From Microglena sp. YARC (taxonomy: Eukaryota > Chlorophyta > Chlorophyceae > Chlamydomonadales > Chlamydomonadaceae): a stretch of DNA of 64,000 nt. The stretch covers positions 127,259,556 through 127,323,555 of the forward strand of contig CM039462.1 of the NCBI GenBank assembly GCA_022414725.1. The letters are read 5' to 3'. Both the position numbers and the translations under genes were made by a program. The stretch's first letter is position 1. Each line of letters begins with the position of its first letter. The notes beneath the pieces were generated by a model that saw only the letters and a program-made list of their open reading frames with translations, was not told the DNA's origin and searched no databases. Shown here piece after piece: positions 39,901-51,405 of this stretch.

Positions 39901-42900
39901 ACAACTCACCAAAAAAAAAACCCATCTTTGCAGCGTGCTACACCATTTACAACTCACACCATCTTTGGGCAGGTCGGCTTACACCATTTACCAACTCACA
40001 CCATCTTTGCAGGTCGTACACCATTTACAACTCACACCATCTTTGGCAGGTCGTTAACCATTACAAACTCACACCATCATTTGGCAGGTCGTACACACAT
40101 TTACAACTCACTCACACCATCTTTGGCAGGTCGTACAACCACATTTAAACTCGAACCATCTTGGGCCAGGGTCACAAAAAAACATTTACAACTCACACCA
40201 TCTTTTGGCCAGGTTAACACCAGTTACCAGACTCAAAACACCATCTTTGCAGGTCGTACACCATTTACAACTCACACCATCTTTGGCAGTCTGTACCACC
40301 ATTTACAACTCACACCATCTTTGTCAGTCGTACACCATTACAACTCACACCCATCTTTGGCAGGTCGTACACCATTTACAAACACCATCTTGGCAGGTCG
40401 TACACCATTACAAACCACACCATCTTGGCAAGTACGTACACACCATTTACAACCACACCATCTTTGGCAGGTCTATACACCATTTACAACTCACAGCACC
40501 ATCTTTGCAGTCGTACACCATTTACAACTCTCCACACCATCTTTGGCATGTGTCGTACACCCATTTACAACTCACACCATCTTGGCAGGTCGTACACCAT
40601 TACAACTACAATCTCTGCGGCAGTCGGAATACACCATACACTCACACCATTTGGCAGGTCGATATCACCATATTACAACTCCACCACCATCATTGGCAGG
40701 TCGTACACCATTTACACACCACCATCTTTGGCAGTTAACATTTTACTCAAACACCATCTTTGGCAGGTCGCTCCCCCTACACCATTTACAACTCACACCA
40801 TCTTTGGCAGGTCGTACACCATTTACAACTCACACCATCTTTGGCAGGTCGTATACACCATCATTACCAACTTACACCACATCTTTTGGGCAGGTCGTAC
40901 CACCATTTACAACTCACACATCTTTTGGCTGTTACACTTTACAACTCACCCTTTGTGGCAGTCGTACACCATTTACCAACTCACACCCCATCTTTGGCAG
41001 GTCGTACACCATTTACAACTCACACCATCTTTGGCAGGTCGTACACCCATTTTACCAACTCACCACCATCTTTGGCCCAGGTCTAACCATTTACAACTCC
41101 ACACCATCTTTGGCAGGTCGTCTTACACCATTACAACTCCCAAAAAAAACTCTTTGTGTCAAAAGGAAGGGGGGTTCTGTTACACCATTTACAATCACCA
41201 CCATCTTTGGAGTACACCGATTTACCAACTTCACACCATCTTGGGCAGGTCGTTACACCATTTTTTACAAACTCACACCATCTTTGGCAGGTCGTACACC
41301 ATTTACAACTCACCACCATTCTTGGCATGGTCGTACCCCACCATTTACAAACTCACACCATCTTTGGCAGGTCGTACACCTTTACAAACTTCACCCACCA
41401 TCTTTGTCGTACACCATTACAACTTCTTTAGCGTACGTACACCATTTACACTCACACCATCTTTGGCAGGTCGTACCAAAAAACCCCCATTTTACAACTC
41501 CACACCACTTTGCCGGTCGTACACCATTTACAACTCACACCATCTTTGGCAGGTCGTACACCATTTTACAACTCCACCCCCCCCCCCCCCCCACACCATC
41601 TTTGCAGGTCGTACACCATTTACAACTCAACAGCCATCTTTTTGGCAGGTCGTTACACCCATTTAACAAACTCCACACCATCTTTGGCAGGTCGTACCTA
41701 CCATTTACAAACTCAACACCATCTTTGCAGTCGTACACCCATTTACAACTCACACCATTCTTGGCAGGTCGTACCCATTTACAAACTTCCACCCCACCAT
41801 CTTTGCCAGGTCGTACCCCCCACCATTTACAACTCACACCATCTTTGGCAGTCGTACACCATTACAACTCACAACCATCTTTGCAGTCGTAACCATTTAC
41901 AAAACTTCACCAACCATCTGGGCAGGTCGTACCACTATTACAACTCACACCATCTTTCGTCGACACCATTTACAACTCACCCAACCATCTTTGGCAGGTC
42001 GTACACCATTTACAACTGCAACACCATCTTTGGCAGTCGTACAACTACAACTCCACACCATCTTTTGCACGGTTACACCTGACAACTCACACCATCTTGC
42101 AGGTGTACACATTACAACTCACACCATCTTTGCAGGTCGTTACACCATATACACTACACCCACCATTCTTTGGCCAGGTCGTACCGACCATTTAAGACTC
42201 CCACCATCTTTGCAGTCGACACCATTTACAACTTCCACCATCTTTTGAGGATCGTACACCATTTACAACTCACACATCTTTGGCAGGTCGTACACCATTT
42301 ACAACTCCACAACCATCTTTGGCAGGTGGCAGTCGTACACCATTTTACAAACTCCCACACCATCTTTGTCGGCAGGTCGTTTTACAAAACCACATCATCT
42401 TTGGGGGCAAAAAAGGTTCGTACACCATTTACAAAATACACCCTCTTGTACAACTACAACCATGTTCGTCACACATACAAACTCACCAACCATCTTGTCG
42501 CCACAGGTTTTTTACAACTCACACCATTTTACAACCACACACCATCTTTGGTCAGGTCGTCACGTTAAATCACCCATTTACACGACCATCTTTGGCAGGT
42601 CGGTAGCACCATTTACAACTCACACATCTTTGCAAGGTCACACATACACACAATCTCACAATTTACCGATTGCTACACCCACCCATCTTTGGCAGGTCGT
42701 ACACCAAAACATACACACCATCTTTGCAGGTCGACAACCAGCCTGAGGGCTTTTTTGTTACACGCATGTGTTTACAACTCACACCATCTTTGGCAGGTCG
42801 TTACACCATTTACAACTCACACCATCTTTTGGGGTCTTACACCATTACAACTCACACCATCTTTGGCAGTCGTACACACCATTTACAACTCACACCATCT

Positions 42901-45900
42901 TTGGCAGTCGTATACACCATTTAACAACTCACACCATCTTTGCAGGTCGTACACCATTTACAACTCACAACCATCTTTGGCAGGTCGTACACCATTACAA
43001 CTCACACCATCTTTGCAGGTCGTACACCATTTACAACTCACACCATCTTTGGCAGTCGTTACAACCATTTACAACTCAACACCATTCTTTGGCAGGTCGT
43101 ACACCATTTCAACTACCTCTTTGGCAGGTCGTACACCATTTACAACTCAACACCATTTCTTTGGCAGGTCGTACACATTTACAACTCACACCATCTTTGG
43201 CAGGTCGTACACCATTTACAACTCACACCATCTTTGGCAGGTCGTACACCATTTACCAACTCACACCATCTTTGGCAGGTCGTACACCAGTACACCATTT
43301 ACAAACTCACACCATCTTTGGCAGTCGTACACCATTTACAACTCACACCATTTTTGCAGGTCGTACACCATTTACAACTCACACCCATCTTTGGCAGGTC
43401 GATACACCATTTAGGTCAACTCACACCATCTTTGGCAGGTCGCTACACCATTTACAACTCACACCATCTTTGGCAGGTCGTTACACCATTTTACAACTCA
43501 CACCATCTTTGCAGGTCGTTACACCATTTACACAAACTCACACCATCTTTGGCAGGTCGTACACCATTTACAACTCACACCATCTTTGGCAGTCGTACAC
43601 CATTTACAACTCACACCATCTTTGGCACGTCGTACACCATTTACAACTCACACCATTTTGGCAGGTCGTACACCATTTACAACTCACACCATCTTTGGCA
43701 GGTCGTGCAACTCACACCATACACCATTACAACTCACACCATCTTTGGCAGGTCGCTACACCATTACAACTCACACATCTTTGGCAGGTCGTACACCAGT
43801 TTTACAAACTCACACCATCTTTTTGGCAGGTCGTAACACCATTTACAACTCACACCATCTTTGGCAGGTCGTCACACCATCTTTTTCAACTGGCACCATC
43901 TTTTGGCAGGTCGTTAACACCATTTACAACTCACACCATCTTTGGCAGGTCGTACACCATTTACAAACTGCACACCATCTTTGGCAGGTCGGTTTTACAA
44001 CTCCACCACCATCTTTGGCAGGTCAGTACACCATTTACAACTCACACCATCTTTGGCAGGGTCGCTACACCATTTACAACTCACACCATCTTTGGCAGGT
44101 CGTACACCATTTCACACACTTTCAGGCTTCGGTCACCAGTCTTTGGCAGGTCGTACACCATTTACCAACTCACACCATCTTTGGCAGGTCGTACACCATT
44201 TACAACTCACACCATCTTTGGCAGGTCGTACCACCATTTACCCCAACTCACACCATCTTTGCGGGCAGTCGTACACCATTTACAACTTCAACACCATCTT
44301 TGCAGGTCGTACACCATTTACAACTCACACCATCATTTGGCAGGTCACTCACCATTTAACAACTCACACCATCTTTGGCAGGTCGTACATTTAACTCACA
44401 CCATCTTTGGCAGGTCGTACACCATTTAAACTCACACCAATCTTTGGCAGGTGTACACATTACAACTCACACCATCTTTGGCAGGTCGTAACACCATTAC
44501 AACTCACACCATCTTTGGCAGGTCGTACACCATTTACAACTCACACCAATCTTACACCATTTAACAACTACACCATCTTTCTGGCAGGTCGTACACCAAT
44601 TTACAACACACCATCTTTGGCAGGTCGTACCACCATTTATTCAACTCACACCATCTTTGGCAGGTGTACACCATTTACAACTCACACCATCTTTGGCACG
44701 GGTCGATGACACCATTTAACTCACACCATCCTTTGGCAGGTCGGTTAACACCATGTTACAACTCACACCATCTTTGGAGGTCTACACCATTTACACTCAC
44801 ACCACTTTGGCAGGTCGTACACCATTTACAACTCACACCATCTTTGGCAGGTCTACACCATAACCACACCATCTTTGGCAGGTCGTACACCATTACACTT
44901 CGTACACCATTTACAACTCACACCATCTTTGCCAGGTCGTACACCATTTACAACTCACACCATCTTTGGCACGTACACATTTACAACCACACCATCTTTG
45001 GCAGGTCGTACACATTTACAACTCACACCATCTTTGGCAGGTCATCTTACACCATTTACAACTCACACCCATCTTTGGCAGGGTCGTACCCACCATCTTT
45101 TTCACACAACCTACAAACACACCATCTTTGGCAGGGCAGGTCGCTACACCAATTTACAACTCACACCATCTTTGGCAGGTCGTACACCATTTACAACTCA
45201 CACCATCTTTGGCAGGTCGACACCATTACAACTCACACCATCTTTGGCAGGTCGTACACCATTTCACACAACTCGCACACATCAGCACCATTTTGGCAGG
45301 TTCACACCATCTTTGGCAGTCGTACACATTTTGCGACACACGCCGTAACTACACACTCCACCATCTTTGGCAGGTCGTACACCATTACAACTCACAACAA
45401 GGTCGCTCACCACACATCTTTGCAGGTCGTACACATTACACCCATTTACAATCACACCATTTTGGCAGGTCGTACACCATTTTACAACTCACACCATTCT
45501 TTGGGCAGGTCGTACCACACCATGCAGTCGTACACATTACAACTCACACCATCTTTGGCAGTCGATACCCCCCCCATTACAAACTTTCAACACTCATTCT
45601 TTACACCATTTACAACTCACACCATCTTTGGCAGGTCGTACACCATTTACCAACTCACACCATCTTTGGCAGGTCGTACACCATTTACAACTCACACCAT
45701 CTTTGCAGGTCGTACACCATTTACAACTCACACCATCTTTGGCAGGTCGTACACCATTTACAACTCACACCATCTTTGGCAGGTCGTACACCATTACAAC
45801 TTCACACCATCTTTGGCAGGTCGCTACACCATTTACAAACTCACCACCATCTTTGCAGGGTCGTACACCATTTACACTACACCATTTAACCATTAAACTC

Positions 45901-47480
45901 ACACCATCTTTGGCAGGGTCGTTACACATATTACAAACTCACACCATCTTTACACCATTTACAACTCACACCATATTTGGCAGGTCGTACACCATTTACA
46001 ACTCACACCATCTTTGGGCATGTCGTCACATTTACACCACCCTCTTTTTACAAACTCACACCATCTTTGGCAGGTCGTACACCATTTACAACTCACACCA
46101 TCTTTGGCAGGTCGTTAGGCAAGGATCGTACACCATTTTACAAACTCACCACCATCTTTGGCAGGTCGTACACCATTTACAACTTCACACCATCTTTGGC
46201 AGGTCGTACCACCAGATTACAACTCACACCATCTTGGCAGGTGTACACCATTTACAACTCACACCATCTTTGCAGGTCGTACACCATTTACAACGTCACA
46301 CATCTTGCCACTACACATTTACATCACACCTTTGCAGGTCGCCCTACACTCCATTTTTGGGCACCACTGTGTGCATTTAAACTCACACCACAATCTACAC
46401 CATTTACAACTCACTTGGCCAGGTCGTACACCATTTACACACATTTACACCACACCATCCTTTGGCAGGTCGTACACATTTTACAACCACAACCATCTTC
46501 ACCATTTACAACTCACATCCATCTTTGGCAGGGACCACACTCATTTCGTCGCGCTTACACCATTTACAACGTCCACCAATCCTTTGGCAGGTCGTACACC
46601 ATTTACAACTCACACCATCTTTGGCAGGTCGTACACCATTTACCAAACTCACACCATCGATTTTGTCGCAGGTCGTACCACCATTTACAACTCACACCAT
46701 CTTTGGCAGGTCGTACACCATTTACAACTCACACCATCTTTGGCAGGTCGTACACCATTTACAACCTCACACCATCTTTGGCAGGTCGTCAATTTACAAC
46801 TCACACCATCTTGGCAGGTCGTACACCATTTACAACTCACACCATCTTTGGCAGGTCGTACACCATTTACAACTCACACCATCTTGGCAGGTCGTACACC
46901 ATTTACAACTCACACCATCTTTGGCAGGTCGTACACCATTTACAACTCACACCATCTTTGGCAGGTCGTACACCATTTACAACTCACACCATCTTTGGCA
47001 GGTCGTACACCATTTACAACTCACACCATCTTGGCAGGTCGTACACCATTTACCAACTCACACCATCTTTGGCAGGTCGTACACCATTTACAACTCACAC
47101 CATCTTTGGCAGGTCGTACACCATTTACAACTCACACACATCATCTTTACACAACTACACACCATCTTTTGGCAGGTCGTTCACACCATCTTTGGCAGGT
47201 CGTACACCATTACAACTCACCCACCTTTGGCAGGTCTACACCATTTACCACACCATCTTTGGCAGTCGTTACACCATTTACAACTCCACACCATCTTTGG
47301 CAGGTCGTACTACCATTTACAACTCACACACGATTCTTTGGCAGTGTCTTACACCATTTTTTACGACTACATTTTGGCAGGTCTTACAACATTTACCATC
47401 TTTGGCAGGTCGAAACATTTACAACTCACACCAACTCGCACCATTTCTTGGCAGTCTTGGCAGCGTAACCATTTACAACT
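36950..47480 (-). repeat. 37-bp satellite derived from the VPS51 exon 4 donor, roughly 280 copies
   Basis: The plus-strand consensus is ACACCATTTACAACTCACAC followed by CATCTTTGGCAGGTCGT. Spacing is exactly 37 in the clean part (46680-47100). On the minus strand the unit reads GTACGACCTGCCAAAGATG, GTGTGAGTTGTAAATG, which aligns with the VPS51 exon 4 end (TTCGACCTGCCGAAGAAG) and a GT donor. The plus strand has no stop codon in any frame because 37 is not a multiple of 3, so ORFs of up to ~1000 codons appear; they are artefacts. Single-base indels become denser toward the gap. There are no spacers, so it is not CRISPR. Confidence 0.93.
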
Positions 47481-49620
47481 ACAACTGCAGTCGTACACCA
47501 TTTACGACTCACACCATCTTTGGCAGGTCTTATCCATTTACAACTCACACCATTTACGACTCGCACCTTCTTTGGCAGGTCTTGGCAGATCGAAACATTT
47601 ACAACTCACACCATTTACGACTCGCACCTTCTTTGGCAGGTCTTGGCACCTTACAGGTGGCAGGTTTGGCAGATCGAAACATTTACAACTCACACCATTT
47701 ACGACTCGCACCTTCTTGGCAGGTCTTGGCAGGTCTTGGCAGGTTTGGCAGATCGAAACATTTACAACTCACACCATTTACGACTCGCATTCTTTGACTT
47801 GGAGGTCTTGGCAGGTCTTGGCAGGTCTTGGCAGATCGAAACATTTACAACTCACACCATTTACGACTCGCACCTTCTTTGGCAGGTCTTGGCAGGTCTT
47901 GGCAGGTCTTGGCAGATCGAAACATTTACAACTCACACCATTTACGACTCGCACCTTCTTTGGCAGGTCTTGGCAGGTCTTGGCAGGTCTTGGCAGGTCT
48001 TGGCAGATCGAAACATTTACAACTCACACCATTTACGACTCGCACCTTCTTTGGCAGGTCTTGGCAGGTCTTGGCAGGTCTTGGCAGGTCTTGGCAGATC
48101 GAAACATTTACAACTCACACCATTTACGACTCGCACCTTGGCTTTGGCAGGTCTTGGGTCTTGGCAGACTCGTCTTGGGGCAGGTCTTGGCAGGTCTTGG
48201 CAGATCGAAACATTTACAACTCAACACCATTTACGACTCGCCACCTTCTTTTGGCAGGTCTTGGCAGGTCTTGGCAGGTCTTGGCAGGTCTTGGCAGATC
48301 GAAACATTTACAACTCACACCATTTACGACTCGCACCTTCTTTGGCAGGTCTTGGCAGGTCTTGGCAGGTCTTGGCAGGTCTTGGCAGATCGAAACATTT
48401 ACAACTCACACCATTTACGACTCGCACCTTCTTTGGCAGGTCTTGGCAGGTCTTGGCAGGTCTTGGCAGGTCTTGGCAGATCGAAACATTTACAACTCAC
48501 ACCATTTACGACTCGCACCTTCTTTGGCAGGTCTTGGCAGGTCTTGGCAGGTCTTGGCAGATCGAAAACATTTACAACTCACACCATTTACGACTCGCAC
48601 CTTCTTTGGGCAGGTCCAGGTCTTTGGCAGGTCTTGGCAGGTCTTGGCAGATCGAAAACATTTACAACTCACACCATTTTACGACTCGCACCTTTTGGCA
48701 GGTCTTGGCAGGTGGCAGGTCTTGGCAGGTCTTGGCAGATCGAAACATTTACAACTCACACCATTTACGACTCGCACCTTTCTTTTGGCAGGGTCTTGGC
48801 AGGTCTTGGCAGGTCTTGGCAGGTCTTGGCAGATCGAAACATTTACAACTCACACCATTTACGCGACAGGTCTTGGCACCTTCTCTTTGGCAGGTCTTGG
48901 CAGGTCTTGGCAGGTCTTGGCAGGTCTTGCAGATCGAAACATTTACAACTCACACCATTTACGACTTCGCACCTTCCTTTGGCAGGTCTTGGCAGGTCTT
49001 GGCAGATCGAAACATTTACAACTCACACCATTTACGACTCGCACCTTCTTTGCAGGGTCTTGGCAGGTCTTGGCAGGTCTTGGCAGGTCGAAACATTTAC
49101 AACTCACACCATTTACGACTCGCACCTTCTTTGGCAGGTCTTGGCAGGTCTTGGCAGGTCTTGGCAGGTCTTGGCAGGTCGAAACATTTACAACTCACAC
49201 CATTTACGACTCGCACCTTCTTTGGCAGGTCTTGGCAGGTTTGGCAGGTCTTGGGCAGGTCTTGGCAGTCGAAACATTTACAACTCACACCATTTACGAC
49301 TCGCACCTTCTTTGGCATCTTGGCAGGTCTTGGCAGGGCAGGTCTTGGCAGGTCGAAACATTTACAACTCACACCATTTACGACTCGCACGCTTTCTTGG
49401 CAGGTCTTGGCAGGTCTTGGCAGGTCTTGGCAGGTCTTGGCAGGTCGAAACATTTTACAACTCACACATTTACGACTCGCACCTTCTTTGGCAGGTCTTG
49501 GCAGGCACCTTCTTGGCAGGTCTTGGCAGGTCTTGGCAGGTCGAAACATTTACAACTCACACCATTTACGACTCGCACCTTCTTTGGCAGGTCTTGGCAG
49601 GTCTTCTTTGGCAGGTTGAA
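47481..49620 (-). repeat. Higher-order form of the satellite with 10-bp sub-repeats
   Basis: Units combine one to five copies of CTTGGCAGGT with GATCGAAACATTTACAACTC and ACACCATTTACGACTCGCAC CTTCTT. On the minus strand this is (GACCTGCCAA)n followed by AGAAGGTGCGAGTCGTAAAT GGTGTGAGTTGTAAATG. It holds both the exon-like donor (AAG/GTGCGAGT) and the 37-bp satellite donor, so it is intermediate between the exon copies at 49.7-51.2 kb and the simple satellite. Confidence 0.92.
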
Positions 49621-51200
49621 CACTATTTGAGGCTTTCTGATATTTATTCTTGGATTTGGACCTGAATGTATTTTTTATTTCCAAGAGTTACTTGCAAAAC
49701 AATTCCTAAGACTCGCACCTTATTTGGCAGGTCGAACACTGTTTGATATCTTTCTGAAATTAAATTTTGGATTTGGACCTAGGTTTATTTATTTTCCTGG
49801 ATTTTGTTTCTGAAATTTAATTTTGGATTTGGACCTATGTTTATTTTTTTTCCTGGATTTTGTTCCAAAACGACTTTTAGGTCCATAGGGCCACTTACCC
49901 ATTAACGACTCGCACCTTCTTTGGCAGGTCGAACACTGTTTAACATTTTTCTGATATTTTGGGGGGGGGGTATTGGACCTAAATTGTTTTATTTATTTTC
50001 CTGGATTTATTTCCAAAACGACTTAGGCAGGGCGAACACCGTTAGACATTTCTGGAATTAAATTTTGGATTTTCTATCCAAAACGACTTGCACCTTCTTC
50101 GGCAGGTCGAAAACCGGTTGAAGCTTTCTGGGATTTATTCTTTGATTTTATACCCATATTTATTTATTTCCCAGAACAACTCGCACCTTCTTCAGCAGAT
50201 CAAAAACCGTTTGAAGCTCTTTGAGCAGCAGCTGGACCTTCTGTAGCTCAGTTCAGGAAGTCGGAATTTTATACCTTCCTGGGTTTAGGCCTATTCCAGG
50301 GACAGCGTCCTTGTAGCTTCTTAGGGCCATACACCCATTTCTGGCCCATGTTGGACCATTTACAAGCTTCTCCGCCCCTTGTAAGATCCGTTTGCGACCC
50401 ATTTGTGACCATTTCCGCCCCTTCTACAACCCTTTTGCGACCCATTAGCAACCCATTTGTGACCATTTCCGCCCCTTCTACAACCCTGTAGCGACCCATT
50501 TGTGACCATTTCCGCCCCTTCTACAACCCTTTTGCGATCCATTAGCAACCCATTTGTGACCATTTCCGCCCCTTCTACAACCCTGTAGCGACCCATTTGT
50601 GACCATTTCCGCCCCTTCTACAACCCTGTTGCGACCCATTAGCAACCCATTTGTGACCATTTCCGCCCCTTCTACAACCCTGTAGCGACCCATTTGTGAC
50701 CATTTCCGCCCCTTCTACAACCCTTCTGCTACCCATTAGCAACCAATTTATGACCATTTCCGCCCCTTCTACGACCCATTTACAACTCGCACCTTCTTGG
50801 GTAGGTCAAACACCGTTTGAAGCTTTCTGGAATTTAAGTTTGGATTTTCTTTCCAAAACGATTTCTTTCGAAAAACAACTCGCACCTTCTTCGGCAGGTC
50901 GAAAATCGTTTGAAGCTATCTGGAATTTAATTTGGGTTTTTGGACCTAGATTTAATTATATTCTAAATTTATTTCCAAAATGACTCACACCAACTTAGGC
51001 AGGTCAAACACCGTTTGAAGTTCTTTCTGAAATTTAATTTCGGATTATGAACCCATATTTATTTATTTGTTTTCCTGTATTTCTTTCTAAAACGACTCGC
51101 ACCTTCTTCGGCAGGTCAAACACCGTTTGAAGGTTTCTGAAATTTAATTTCGGATTTTGAACCCATATTTATTTATTTACTTTCCTGTATTTCTTTATAA
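49621..51200 (-). repeat. Decayed donor-side copies of VPS51 exon 4
   Basis: About ten copies, ~110-160 bp apart, of the exon end: minus strand AAACGGTTTTCGACCTGCCG AAGAAGGTGCGAGT. The copy at 50189-50253 is longer and encodes LQKVQLLLKELQTVFDLLKK with an intact GT donor. Spacers carry AATTTTGGATTTGGACC. From 50340 to 50780 a separate 45-77-bp unit (CATTTGTGACCATTTCCGCC CCTTCTACAACCC) is embedded. Confidence 0.88.
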
Positions 51201-51212
51201 AACGACTCGCAT

Positions 51213-51357
51213 CTTCTTCGGCAGGTCGAAAACCGTTTGAAGCTTCCTGAGCAGCAGCTGGACCTTCTGTAGCTCCTCCATGTCTTCGCCCCGAGCTTGG
51301 AGCTTGTCACTCAGGGAACTGCTCTTCACAGCCACGTTACCTGGGGAAGGGGGGCGT

Positions 51358-51405
<48 letters not shown>

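Noticed and set aside
36950..49620. CRISPR-like array of direct repeats
   Set aside because: The repeats are contiguous without unique spacers, and the genome is eukaryotic with spliced genes.
37089..49665. Very long plus-strand ORFs (up to about 1067 codons)
   Set aside because: They are translations of a 37-bp satellite lacking stops in all frames; overlapping ORFs in several frames give the same His/Thr/Ser-rich repeats, and there is no codon bias or domain.
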